NCBI RefSeq assembly: GCF_042678945.1
Contig: NZ_JBHTLM010000016.1
Span: 49,143 to 113,142, forward strand
Length of the DNA: 64,000 bases
Source: Fontibacillus puldeungensis
GTDB taxonomy: Bacteria; Bacillota; Bacilli; Paenibacillales; Paenibacillaceae
Reading direction: 5' to 3'
Shown here: in pieces, positions 25,741 to 34,263 of the stretch
How positions within the stretch are numbered: the first letter of the stretch is position 1
Layout of the letters: every line of letters starts with the position of its first letter
Notes under the pieces: model-generated
The model's input: only the letters and a program-made list of their open reading frames with translations
Told to the model about the DNA's origin: nothing
Databases searched by the model: none
Position numbers and translations under genes: made by a program

Positions 25741-25755
25741 TTGGAAACGTTTCAA
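25741..25755. promoter_or_regulatory. LacI-type operator before the LacI gene
   Basis: TTGGAAACGTTTCAA is the exact reverse complement of the boxes at 24601 and 24621. It lies 51 bases before the start of the LacI gene, consistent with autoregulation. Confidence 0.75.
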
Positions 25756-26318
25756 TATTTTTTTGAAGGCGCTTTTATTATGTTCTTACTTCAAAACAAA
25801 GTTAGAAACACCTTTACAAGAAGAACGGATAGATAAACACGTTTCTAATCCGCCTATCCTCATAATCTGTATAACTACAAATCAAGCAGTATGGATCTCA
25901 CTGTCTCAGTACCCCAAAATCATGCAAACGAATAGTTCCTGGCTTAGTCTTATTACGTAAGCTGCGAGAGGAAGTCATCTGACTTAAGTTCGTTCAGCCA
26001 TCGTTATTGCTCCCCCGCAACTTCGAATGAAGGCGTCGTTTATATATATTAACCTCGATTTTGTAAACATACGAACAGTTCCTTCGCAACAACGAACGTA
26101 ACCGGGAGACCGCTCGACAAGGGCTTTCTAAATCCTCATTCCTTATCCACTGAAAACCAGCAAAAAGCCTTTCACATTTACATTCAATACATTTTGAATG
26201 ATCATAATCATTACAAAAAATAACAGCACATATGAAAAAGTTTTTGAAGGAATCTTTGTGAAGATGAATGCATTTACATTAGAGATTTAAGCTGCAAACA
26301 ATAATTAATTAGCATATC
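25756..26318. other. Non-coding stretch, no gene seen
   Basis: An AT-rich divergent intergenic region between the LacI gene and the metallophosphoesterase gene. Apart from short chance frames, nothing gene-like is visible. The minus-strand part next to 25755 must hold the LacI promoter. Confidence 0.5.
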
Positions 26319-26372
26319 TTAATGTTCAGTTAACCGGTATTTGACACAAAAGTAGATGAATGAACGTACAAT
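26319..26372 (+). promoter_or_regulatory. Candidate PhoP box and promoter
   Basis: Three TTAACA-like hexamers, TTAATG (26319), TTAACC (26330) and TTGACA (26341), repeat every 11 bp with 5-bp spacers, as in Bacillus PhoP boxes. A -10-like TACAAT lies at 26367-26372, 20 bp after the last hexamer, with no ordinary -35. That fits an activator-dependent phosphate-starvation promoter for the secreted phosphoesterase at 26549. Confidence 0.45.
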
Positions 26373-26418
26373 TAAAATTTGTACAAAAAAGATTTTTGAC
26401 AAATTAGGAGGTGAAATT

Positions 26419-26469
26419 TTGAATTTTTATTTGGGATACCGTTCCGTTGTAGCATGCCGGCTGAATTAG
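26419..26469 (+). CDS. Possible 16-codon leader peptide
   Basis: A TTG start is preceded by AGGAGGTG at a 5-base spacing, the strongest ribosome site in this gap, and is followed by 15 sense codons and TAG. It lies between the candidate PhoP box and the phosphoesterase gene. It may be a leader peptide or a chance match; the peptide has no recognisable feature. Confidence 0.25.
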   Translation: MNFYLGYRSVVACRLN

Positions 26470-26548
26470 GGGCAATGTTTTATGACTGTTCGTTGTTTTG
26501 GAAGTCACTTATCGTAGCTTGACCTATTAACTGAACAGAGGTGTCTTA

Positions 26549-28774
26549 ATGTTGAAATCTGCACGAAAACATTTATCCGCATTGCTTTGCTTCGTTATGG
26601 CTTTTATGACGATGCTTCAAATTATTCCTGCTCAGGTTGCCAGAGCTGCGAATCAAACGATCACTATGGACAAGCCGACCTACATACAAGGCCAGCCCAT
26701 CACATTATCCTATACCGGAGCTTCAAAAAAAGACTGGATCGGCCTATATATGAAAGGAGCCGTTCCACAAAGCAGCAATCCATCTCTTGTCTGGAGCTAC
26801 ACAAGCTCGTCAGGCCAGCCTGACGGCAAGCTGACCTTTACGAAAAATCTGCCTCCTGGCGAATACGAAGCCCTGTATATGGAGGACGACGGCTACAACA
26901 TTTTTCAGCGGGCCCCGTTCTCCATCATATCGCTCGAGGCTCCCAAAAGCATGACCATATCCGATACGGCTTCTGATCCGAACCAAATATCCGGTGAGGT
27001 CACCATTCAAAACCCGGCCGACATGTCCAACATACTTAACTATTTGCTGTATTGGGGCAACGATGTCGGCAAGCTTCCCGGCCACCCCGCTATCGCAACG
27101 ATTCCCTTGACCGTGACTGGCGCAACGTACCAGCCCGCTACTTATACGTTCCCGGTCGACACGCCGATTCCGAAGGGTGCTACGAAGCTGATCGCCTACT
27201 CCAACTCCATAGCGGGATCGTCGTCGGCGAGCGCCGAAGCTGCTATTCCCGGCTTGACCACAGAGGAGCCGGCAGTCAGCTTCGAGGTAATCAGCGACAT
27301 GCATATAACGAGCGATTCGGACCATTACCATAACAAAAACTTCGAGAATGCACTGAAGGATATCATCCAGATGGACCCGAAAAGTGATGGCTTGATGACC
27401 GTTGGTGATAACACCAACAACGGCGACGAAGCGGAATATCAAGAATTGAAGCGTATTTTCGATCAGTATAAGAGCAAACTTCCGCCGACCTATTTCGTCC
27501 AGGGAAACCACGACGTTCGCTGGGGGGATTGGAGCCAATATTCTGAGCGGTTCACCAAGTACACAAACATGAAATCGAATTATTACGATTTTTGGATTAA
27601 AGGGTATCATTTTATTTTTCTCGGCACGGAAAAAGGGCTGAAGGATTACTCCTATCTATCGGATACGCAGTTAAAATGGCTTGACGCCAAGCTGTCCGAA
27701 AACGAGTCCAAGGACAAGCCGACCTTCATTTTTCTCCATCAGCCTCTGAAAAATACGGTTTCCGGGGCAAACGAAAGCTATATTCCAACCAACAACTGGT
27801 ATGGCGTAAGACAGGATAAGGAATTGAAACTGATTCTGGCCAAGCATCCGCAATCGATTATGTTCAGCGGCCATACCCATTGGGAGCTGGGCGCGAAAGA
27901 TACAATGTACAACGCGAAGTATGCAACCCTGTTCAACACGGCATCAACGGCTTACCTGTGGACGGACAGTAATGCTTACAAAGACGGAAGCCAGGGCTAT
28001 TTCGTGAAAGTGTACGACGACAAAGTGGTCGTGAAAGGCAGAGATTTCGCAAACAACAGCTGGATTGAGAACGCACAATTCGAGGTGAAGCTTTCGGCGC
28101 AAATTCCGGTAGTCGATCCGGCGACCGATCCCGATTTGACGTTAGGTAATCCTACTATTAAAACGGTCAAATCCTCGTACGCTCCTGCCGAACCAGTTCA
28201 AGTCGCGTATACAGGCTCTGTTCTGGAAGACTGGATCGGTATTTTCCCTGCAGGAACGAAACTCGGCAAAAATGTAAAAGCGATCGCGCAGCAAAAAACG
28301 AATAGCGTTCAGCAGCCTGACGGAACGATGACATTCAGCGGCCTGAACCTTGCGCCGGGCAAATACGATGCGGTCTATGTCGGAGAAGCCGAATACCGCT
28401 CAGATAACGACAATCTTGAACTTGGACGGGTAACGTTTGAAGTTGCTAGCGCACCGCCGGTTGATAACCACCCGTTTGTTGTAACAAGCGCGGCTTTAGC
28501 GACAAATACGTCCATGGTTGATGCAACCGTCACGGTGAAGCCGACCACCTCACAAAATACGGCTGTGGTCGTCTTCCAGCTGATGAAGGGAAATACACCG
28601 GTCAGCATCGCGTCGTATCAAGCGCCAGTACCCGCCGAGGGCGGCTCCTTCAATGCCAAATTCAACGTAAACCGCAATAGCGGCTACCATGTTCGCGTGC
28701 TGATCGTTTCCGATTTCAGCGCCGATCTGACGAATGTCGGCACGCTGCTTGCAGAACCGGTAACGCTGCAATAG
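26549..28774 (+). CDS. Secreted calcineurin-like metallophosphoesterase with two flanking sandwich domains
   Basis: A 741-residue secreted protein with a signal peptide of about 34 residues (cleavage near ARAA). All five metal-site motifs of calcineurin-like phosphoesterases are present: ISDMHI, VGDNTNNGD, GNHD, the FLHQP His and GHTHW. The catalytic domain (about 245-520) is bracketed by two related beta domains (35-130 and 530-635) that share the pattern Y..GEPI..YTG..DWIG-L/I...PDG...L.PG.Y.A.Y, reminiscent of SKICH-type folds. A further C-terminal sandwich (645-741) follows. The substrate is not readable: nucleotide, phosphodiester or phospholipid are all possible. The candidate PhoP box upstream favours phosphate scavenging. 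Confidence 0.82.
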   Translation: MLKSARKHLSALLCFVMAFMTMLQIIPAQVARAANQTITMDKPTYIQGQPITLSYTGASKKDWIGLYMKGAVPQSSNPSLVWSYTSSSGQPDGKLTFTKNLPPGEYEALYMEDDGYNIFQRAPFSIISLEAPKSMTISDTASDPNQISGEVTIQNPADMSNILNYLLYWGNDVGKLPGHPAIATIPLTVTGATYQPATYTFPVDTPIPKGATKLIAYSNSIAGSSSASAEAAIPGLTTEEPAVSFEVISDMHITSDSDHYHNKNFENALKDIIQMDPKSDGLMTVGDNTNNGDEAEYQELKRIFDQYKSKLPPTYFVQGNHDVRWGDWSQYSERFTKYTNMKSNYYDFWIKGYHFIFLGTEKGLKDYSYLSDTQLKWLDAKLSENESKDKPTFIFLHQPLKNTVSGANESYIPTNNWYGVRQDKELKLILAKHPQSIMFSGHTHWELGAKDTMYNAKYATLFNTASTAYLWTDSNAYKDGSQGYFVKVYDDKVVVKGRDFANNSWIENAQFEVKLSAQIPVVDPATDPDLTLGNPTIKTVKSSYAPAEPVQVAYTGSVLEDWIGIFPAGTKLGKNVKAIAQQKTNSVQQPDGTMTFSGLNLAPGKYDAVYVGEAEYRSDNDNLELGRVTFEVASAPPVDNHPFVVTSAALATNTSMVDATVTVKPTTSQNTAVVVFQLMKGNTPVSIASYQAPVPAEGGSFNAKFNVNRNSGYHVRVLIVSDFSADLTNVGTLLAEPVTLQ

Positions 28775-28828
28775 CGATATTGCACGAAGCCAAAGCAGAC
28801 CAAACCAACTAAGAAAGAGGAGATTTCT

Positions 28829-30589
28829 TTGACAAGCAAGAAAAGCATCATTTCCTTCTTATTGATGACGATGCTTATGACGTCCGTTCCGGTTGCGGCA
28901 GGCGCGGAAGCAGTACCGGCAATGAAGCTGGACGCCGCCGTCAAGCATCCGGGCGATACGTTTCGAATAACCGGGACTTCACCGCTTAGCAACATCATCG
29001 TAAAGATCGTCCGCCCGGACGGGACGGTACTTTACTTCAATGCGGTGAAGGTCAACCAGGATGCTTATCAAGATACGATCACGCTGCCGGCCGATACGAT
29101 GACGGGTCAATATACAGTGATCGCCGGCCAAGGCGGTCTGGAAACGGCGGCGAAGCAGACTTTTGACGTGACTAAGATACCGAGTGACACTGGCGGCTCG
29201 GACAGCAGCGATTCCGGACGCGGTCCGGGGGCGTACAATGGAGGCGGCTCCGGAAGTGCAGCCCCAACACCTAACGTTGGCGCTTCACCGGTTAAAACGG
29301 ACGGCTCGGCGATCACAGTAACGGTTCCCGCTTCAGCCTTAACCGTTACAGAGGTGAATGAGAATGGAGCTGTTCTGGCGAAAGTTGCGGTCGACAAGGC
29401 TGCGCTGTCAGCGGCATTCGGGAAGCTGACATCTCAATCTAATGAAAACCGCAAAGCGTTGATCGTGTCCATCGTAGTTCCTGGACAAGGCAAAAGTTTG
29501 GCTGGAGCAAAGGTCGAGCTGCCGTTGGAGGTGCTAAAGGCCGCTCAGAGCATGGCTCCGGATGCGATTGTTGCGATACAATCTAACAGCTCATCTATCG
29601 AGCTGCCAGTCAAGTCGATTTCCGTATCCACGCTGGAAAGCTCTCTGAACGCTCTGGCATCCGAAATTGGCATCGCGGTTGTGATTCAAACCAAGCCAGG
29701 CCTGTTCACGGAGAATGAGAGTAAAACAATGGCGGCCCAAGGCATCGCCACCTTGTCGAAGCCAATTTCGTTTACCATCTCGGCTGCCGCAGTCGGCAAA
29801 CAGGTCAAGGTGGAAACGAGCGGCACCCGTTTCATCAACAAATCCCTAACCCTCTCCGGCAAGATCGATCCGAAAAACTCGACGGTCGCAGCCATCGATC
29901 CGCTGACACACGAGCTGCGCTTCGTCCCGTCCGTCTTCATGAGTGCGGCGGATGGCGGCACAACCGTTGTACTCAAGCATCCAACGAATGAAATGTACAT
30001 GGTCGTTTCATCCAAACCAACATTTCATGACGCCGTCGGCCACTGGGCTCAGCACTCGATCGAGCATTTGGCGTCCAAGCTAATCGTGAATGGCATTGAC
30101 ACAAACACTTTCGCCCCGGATGGTAAAGTAACTCGGGCTGAATTCACGGCGCTGCTCGTCAGAGCTGCCGGACTGAGCAGCGATTCGCAGTCGTCCGTAT
30201 TCAAAGACGTTCAAGCGAGCGACTGGTTTTCCGGCGCGGTGCGGACGGCCAAGGAGCAAGGCTTGGTTAGCGGCATGGAGGATGGAACGTTCCGGCCTCA
30301 TGCGGAGATCACGCGCGAGCAAATGGCCGCCATGCTGGAGCGGTTTATGGGACTGGTTAGTACAGAGCCTACAGACCCGCAAGCGAAGTCCGTCAACCGG
30401 CAGAGCCGCTTCAAAGATTCGGGAGAGATCACCGAATGGGCAAGAGCTTCGGTGGAATTGCTTGTATCAAACAAGCTGATGGACGGCAAAGCAGCCGACA
30501 GACTCGCCCCGAAGGAGTCAGCGTCGAGAGCGGAAACCGTTGTTGTTCTCGAACGCCTCCTTCGTTACGCGAAGCTTATCAACGAGTAA
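28829..30589 (+). CDS. SLH-domain cell-surface protein
   Basis: A 586-residue secreted protein. It has a TTG start with GAGGAG, a signal peptide ending near VAAGAEA, an Ig-like domain (about 30-110), a Gly/Ser/Pro-rich linker, a 200-residue domain of the kind that often precedes SLH repeats, and three SLH repeats (about 397-447, 457-510 and 528-582). The repeats should hold it on the secondary cell-wall polymer. It begins 54 bases after the phosphoesterase stop on the same strand, so it may be coexpressed. No catalytic domain is visible; it may be a structural or scaffold protein. Confidence 0.82.
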   Translation: MTSKKSIISFLLMTMLMTSVPVAAGAEAVPAMKLDAAVKHPGDTFRITGTSPLSNIIVKIVRPDGTVLYFNAVKVNQDAYQDTITLPADTMTGQYTVIAGQGGLETAAKQTFDVTKIPSDTGGSDSSDSGRGPGAYNGGGSGSAAPTPNVGASPVKTDGSAITVTVPASALTVTEVNENGAVLAKVAVDKAALSAAFGKLTSQSNENRKALIVSIVVPGQGKSLAGAKVELPLEVLKAAQSMAPDAIVAIQSNSSSIELPVKSISVSTLESSLNALASEIGIAVVIQTKPGLFTENESKTMAAQGIATLSKPISFTISAAAVGKQVKVETSGTRFINKSLTLSGKIDPKNSTVAAIDPLTHELRFVPSVFMSAADGGTTVVLKHPTNEMYMVVSSKPTFHDAVGHWAQHSIEHLASKLIVNGIDTNTFAPDGKVTRAEFTALLVRAAGLSSDSQSSVFKDVQASDWFSGAVRTAKEQGLVSGMEDGTFRPHAEITREQMAAMLERFMGLVSTEPTDPQAKSVNRQSRFKDSGEITEWARASVELLVSNKLMDGKAADRLAPKESASRAETVVVLERLLRYAKLINE

Positions 30590-31040
30590 ATCCTCCTTTG
30601 GTGGAGGTGGGGAACGCATTGATAAGCAGGTGCAGAAAGAAGAAGATAAAACCCACAAAAAGCCTTGATCTATAAGGCTTTTTGCGGGTTTTTATGTTTA
30701 CTTCAGGAGCTGCACGGCTAACAAGGCTCACTAAATAGGTGCTATACCAATCTGGACGTTTCGCTTTAATCAAAGAAAGCGCTTCGATCAATGTAATTCC
30801 TTTTAAACTTGCTAATCTTTTGAAATCAATTCGTTGATGGATCAGCCAAATTTGAGCTATAGACTCGCCACAACTTGCATCAATCATTTCGTCATAATTC
30901 CTATCGTTTGAAACTTTGATTAGAATATCAACAGTCTCGTCGTCTTGATAACTACTCCCCAACTCTATAACTGCGTCATCCTTCTCTGCATCACTTGATG
31001 TTGGATCAAACAATATCTCTAATAGACTTTCTTTACCCAC
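30579..31040 (-). CDS. Small unknown protein, HEAT-repeat-like, with a doubtful C-terminus
   Basis: A 153-codon frame. Residues 1-105 are helical and acidic, with spacing like short HEAT repeats (SSDAEKDDAVIELGSS, then TVDILIKVSNDRNYDEM). Similar small proteins often serve as immunity or scaffolding partners, but nothing here proves such a role. The last 40 or so codons read straight through a strong terminator (30650-30693) and overlap the end of the SLH gene by 11 bases, which suggests that a stop codon has been lost or that the gene is frameshifted or decaying. No partner gene is adjacent. Confidence 0.5.
   Translation of the reverse strand: MGKESLLEILFDPTSSDAEKDDAVIELGSSYQDDETVDILIKVSNDRNYDEMIDASCGESIAQIWLIHQRIDFKRLASLKGITLIEALSLIKAKRPDWYSTYLVSLVSRAAPEVNIKTRKKPYRSRLFVGFIFFFLHLLINAFPTSTKGGFTR
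30650..30693. terminator. Strong bidirectional terminator
   Basis: AACCC.CAAAAAGCCTT pairs with AAGGCTTTTTG.GGGTT around a short loop, with T-runs on both strands. It ends the SLH-protein transcript. On the other strand it lies inside the 3' part of the small unknown frame. Confidence 0.85.
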
Positions 31041-31141
31041 TACATATCACTTCCTAATGGAATATGTTCTTTAGCCACTATAGTAATATTAGTTAATTAT
31101 AGGTAATATAGGAATATAGTTCAATAATCGCTTCTGGAAAT

Positions 31142-31175
31142 AAAAAGCCTCGCCAGTAATTAGCGAAGGCTTTTT
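31142..31175. terminator. Terminator after cotJC
   Basis: AAAAAGCCTCGC pairs with GCGAAGGCTTTTT with A/T tails on both sides. On the minus strand it lies 40 bases past the cotJC stop and should end the cotJ operon. Confidence 0.8.
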
Positions 31176-31214
31176 GAATCTCACATTCCAGTAGAGACTC
31201 CGTACTAATTTCCC

Positions 31215-31784
31215 TCAAAAAAACTTCTTGTTATCCCGATCCTCCTTCAAAATCTCCACCGCTTCGCGGAAGCGCAGCGAGTGGATGATTTCGCGCTCGC
31301 GCAAGAACTTCAGGCTGTCCTGGATGTCGACATCGTCGGTCATGTCGATCAGCCACTGGTATGTAGCGCGCGCTTTCTCTTCGGCGGCGATATCCTCGTA
31401 AAGATCGGCGATCGGATCGCCTTTGGCCTGGATGTAGGTCGCCGTAAACGGCACACCGCCCGCACTCTGGTAAAATAGCGCCTTGTCATGGTTTACGTAG
31501 TACGGATCGAGTCCAGCGGCCTTGATTTGCTCCACCGTCGCATCCTTGGTCAGCTTATATACCATGGTGGCAATCATTTCCAAGTGGGCGAATTCTTCGG
31601 TGCCAATATCGTTTAGCAGACCGATTACCTTATCCGGAATCGTATATCTTTGGTTCAAGTAACGAAGAGCGGCCGCCAATTCTCCGTCTGCCCCACCGTA
31701 TTGCTCGATCAGCAGCTTTGCCATGCGGGGATCGCATTTGCTTACACGAACAGGGTATTGCAGTTTTTTCTCATAAATCCACAT
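31215..31784 (-). CDS. cotJC: Spore-coat protein CotJC, manganese-catalase family
   Basis: A 189-residue di-manganese catalase-like protein of the spore coat. The ferritin-like four-helix core has the metal-binding Glu/His patterns (GTEEFAHLEM, then AAEEKARATYQW and REREIIHSLRF). Length and sequence match CotJC. It is the third gene of cotJABC. It probably protects against peroxide or takes part in assembly of the inner coat. Expression is expected in the mother cell during sporulation. Confidence 0.92.
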   Translation of the reverse strand: MWIYEKKLQYPVRVSKCDPRMAKLLIEQYGGADGELAAALRYLNQRYTIPDKVIGLLNDIGTEEFAHLEMIATMVYKLTKDATVEQIKAAGLDPYYVNHDKALFYQSAGGVPFTATYIQAKGDPIADLYEDIAAEEKARATYQWLIDMTDDVDIQDSLKFLREREIIHSLRFREAVEILKEDRDNKKFF

Positions 31785-31832
31785 ATTATCGTACTAACCT
31801 CCTTTAGCTTCAATAACACGGAAGGCAGGTTA

Positions 31833-32159
31833 TCAAACCTGCCAAGGCCAGGGACTCTTCGACCATTCCCAGGGGAATTTGGAATAGGCGCGTCCAAAAT
31901 TCTGCAACGGACCGTATAGTTGTTGAAAATGATTAGCCAGCTTCGTCCGTTCCTGGGTCACTTGATTGAACTGCTGGATGGCTGCAAGATCATCGGGATG
32001 TGTGTCGAGATACAGGTTTAGTTCCACCAGAACAAAATCAAGAGCCTGCAGCTTTTCAAGCAACTCATAATACTCCGGTTCGCACGGCGATTTGGACGTA
32101 TTGGCCAAATTTGGCATCATGTTCGGCATCATGTTCGGCATATTGTTGTTATCGTTCAT
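31833..32159 (-). CDS. cotJB: Spore-coat protein CotJB
   Basis: A 108-residue protein. The conserved core (YYELLEKLQALDFVLVELNLY...TH, then the FPWEWSKSPWPW tail) is that of CotJB. The N-terminus has an unusual Met/Asn/Pro-rich tract with NMMP repeats not found in the short Bacillus version. The ATG at 32159 was preferred over the longer frame starting at 32225, because that frame would overlap cotJA and the shorter one has AAGGACGG at normal distance. Confidence 0.85.
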   Translation of the reverse strand: MNDNNNMPNMMPNMMPNLANTSKSPCEPEYYELLEKLQALDFVLVELNLYLDTHPDDLAAIQQFNQVTQERTKLANHFQQLYGPLQNFGRAYSKFPWEWSKSPWPWQV

Positions 32160-32163
32160 GGGA

Positions 32164-32382
32164 TCACCGTCCTTTTCCCCATTTGGATTCATAAGGGCTG
32201 TACAAAGAGGGCCATAGCGTACCATGTCTTAACGCGTCCATCGGACTGAACTGCGGCAAATTGGGGGGCTGAAATTGAATGTATAGTTGCGGTGGGGTGC
32301 TGTATGTTTTGCAAGTTATGGGCGGACACGGATCAAACGGACCGACAAAAGGGGCATACGCTTGCTCTTGCGGATAATTCAA
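32164..32382 (-). CDS. cotJA: Spore-coat protein CotJA
   Basis: A 72-residue Pro/Tyr/Gln-rich protein with the CotJA pattern (YAPFVGPFDPCPPI, YIQFQPPNLPQFSP, DALRHGTLWPSLYSPY). It is the first gene of the operon and ends 4 bases before cotJB. AGGAGG precedes the ATG. It is a coat component without known enzymatic role. Confidence 0.88.
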   Translation of the reverse strand: MNYPQEQAYAPFVGPFDPCPPITCKTYSTPPQLYIQFQPPNLPQFSPMDALRHGTLWPSLYSPYESKWGKGR

Positions 32383-32535
32383 ACAACTTCCTCCTTTTCC
32401 AGAACAATATCATCTGCCAGGGGTAAAGACCCCCTACTTCCTACCAATAACATATGACGAACGCCCAGATTATGAACCGAAATTTCGCCAAAATGGCAAA
32501 AAAAGCGCCGAGGTTTGTCTCGTCGAAAAATGCGA

Positions 32536-32563
32536 ACAAGCCGCCTAAATTCAGGCAGCTTGT
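32536..32563 (-). terminator. Terminator after the PadR operon
   Basis: ACAAGC.GCCT pairs with AGGC.GCTTGT around an AAATTC loop; on the minus strand it is followed by a T-run (CGCATTTTT). It lies 17 bases after the stop of the membrane protein gene. Confidence 0.7.
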
Positions 32564-32579
32564 CGATAAATCTTTAATC

Positions 32580-33539
32580 CTACAACATTCCACAGAGGTT
32601 CTGCCGGCTCAAGCTTTTCTTTTTATCATGTAAATAGAACAAATACCCCACGATATTCAATGCAGCGAATATAATGATCCAGTGTACTTTTCCCCGTCCA
32701 TCATAGTAGACATTCATGCTGGCCCATAACGCAAACATTAACCAATACCCGGCAAGCGTGCAGTAGCCAAAAGAATAGAAAAACGTATAGTTAAAATAGT
32801 TCATAGCAATATGGACAATAAAGGGATACTCCTTTGGATCATAATCGCCGCTATTAGGGTGGTGGCCGTAAGAATTCACATATTCCCACATGAAAAAAGT
32901 TGACTTCTTAGAAATGCCTGTGAACGTACTATCATCAGGAACTAAATTTGCCCAATGCATTAAATACTGCTCCGTATCTTTGTCCACGGCATACATCACT
33001 TTACTCGGAATTTGAACTTTTGATTCTGCACCATCATAGGCAACAACCGCAACCCCATTAACGCCCCAATGGCCTTTTACCCATTTCGCGATTTTATTAT
33101 CCAGGTTTTTGGATACCGTTTCATTAGTAGATACAGCGATTTCCTTTTTGACCAGGTGGTACGCATCTTTCGCATATTTATCACACAACCACTCATCCCA
33201 TATGCCAATAAACACGCCAAAAGAGAGCACGGCAAGCACCAGTAACGTCAAAGCCATAGTTAAGATGCCCACCGAGAAGGAATGTCTGATTTTGTAAATT
33301 TGTTTCAATTCTTCCTTCACAGAACGTAGCTCTCCGAAACGGTCAATCGCAATTCGAACTGCTTGCTCTTCCGTTTCTCCTTGTCCGACCAGTTCCTCCA
33401 CGCTGCTAAGTAAATTGGAAGTCATCTCGTCCCTGAACTCGTTGATTTCATTTGAGGTTCCTACCATCCCATGACATAATTGGCCGATATACACCTCGAT
33501 CTTTTGGTTTGTTTCCGAAGTCAATGAAACTCTACTCAT
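32580..33539 (-). CDS. Membrane protein with DUF1700-like N-terminus, partner of the PadR regulator
   Basis: A 319-residue protein. Residues 1-85 form a soluble helical region typical of the DUF1700/permease-prefix family (EEQAVRIAIDRFGELRSVKEEL), followed by one membrane helix (about 88-112), an outside domain of about 125 residues, and two or three further helices at the end. It overlaps the upstream PadR gene by 4 bases (ATGA). In Firmicutes such pairs make a small stress- or envelope-related switch. The specific role is unknown. Confidence 0.6.
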   Translation of the reverse strand: MSRVSLTSETNQKIEVYIGQLCHGMVGTSNEINEFRDEMTSNLLSSVEELVGQGETEEQAVRIAIDRFGELRSVKEELKQIYKIRHSFSVGILTMALTLLVLAVLSFGVFIGIWDEWLCDKYAKDAYHLVKKEIAVSTNETVSKNLDNKIAKWVKGHWGVNGVAVVAYDGAESKVQIPSKVMYAVDKDTEQYLMHWANLVPDDSTFTGISKKSTFFMWEYVNSYGHHPNSGDYDPKEYPFIVHIAMNYFNYTFFYSFGYCTLAGYWLMFALWASMNVYYDGRGKVHWIIIFAALNIVGYLFYLHDKKKSLSRQNLCGML

Positions 33540-33877
33540 TCGCCAACACCTCCCAAAAATTGGTCAATGACTTGTTTAAATGCTACCCAGTCTCTTTTAC
33601 CGTTCTGAAGATGGGTTATTCCTTCATCGGTCAGGTGGTAATATTTACGTCGTCCTGCCGAACCTTCATCCGGGTCCCCCCAGTAAGATTTCAGTAGCCC
33701 TCGCTGCTCTAAACGCTTTAAAGCCATATAGAGAGTAGCTTCTTTAATGTCAAAGACCTCGCCGCTGATTTCACGAGCTTTCTTGGCTAGTTCATATCCG
33801 TATAACGGTTTTTCTTGAAGAAGGCTAAGGAAAATAATCTCCATGTACCCTTTCAACAATTCCTTATCTAGCCCCAT
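33536..33877 (-). CDS. PadR-family transcriptional regulator
   Basis: A 113-residue winged-helix regulator. The PadR signature is clear: LLQEKPLYGYELAKK, then ATLYMALKRLEQRGLLKSYW, followed by RRKYYHLTDEG. It is first of two genes and is translationally coupled to the DUF1700-like membrane protein. Likely autoregulatory. The inducer is unknown. Confidence 0.88.
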   Translation of the reverse strand: MGLDKELLKGYMEIIFLSLLQEKPLYGYELAKKAREISGEVFDIKEATLYMALKRLEQRGLLKSYWGDPDEGSAGRRKYYHLTDEGITHLQNGKRDWVAFKQVIDQFLGGVGE

Positions 33878-34045
33878 CTCTCAACCTCCTATTGAATAAT
33901 ACATCGCATTATAGAGTATATAATAACAAGAAGCAGACCGATCGTCAATTTATTCCATCGTTTTAAATATTTAAAGGCACTTGAATCCCGAGTTATGGAC
34001 GAATCGAACAGACGTTATTTCCCGGAAAATTGATCATAAAAAAAT

Positions 34046-34180
34046 CTAACGAATCCTACAGGTGCTATTTCGTCTTATCAGCTGCTAATTGGCCTGAAAA
34101 GTGAGAAATAACGGTTCTGAGATTCGTTAGATTTTAAAAAGTCCTATTTTCCTTCAAATAGCGTCGCTGAGGTTCATTAA
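34046..34180. repeat. Dispersed palindromic repeat, CTAACGAATC family, copy 1
   Basis: CTAACGAATC at 34046 pairs with GATTCGTTAG at 34121, with inner complementary blocks (CTATTT and AAATAAC). A further inverted piece follows, CAAATAGCGTCGCTGAGGTT at 34155-34174. The same building blocks recur at 63451-63635. The rest of the 33878-34263 gap shows no gene. Confidence 0.7.
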
Positions 34181-34263
34181 AGGATACTCGTAACGACTAA
34201 CCGCTACACATTCAGCCACAGCATAACAGCACCACGGTAACGGCGACGGCACTGCTGCCCGAG

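Noticed and set aside
26810..27610. Minus-strand open frame of 266 codons
   Set aside because: It is antisense to the metallophosphoesterase, whose motifs are complete; the frame has no recognisable domain.
34046..34180. CRISPR-like repeat
   Set aside because: The repeats are inverted and irregular, without evenly spaced unique spacers or cas genes.
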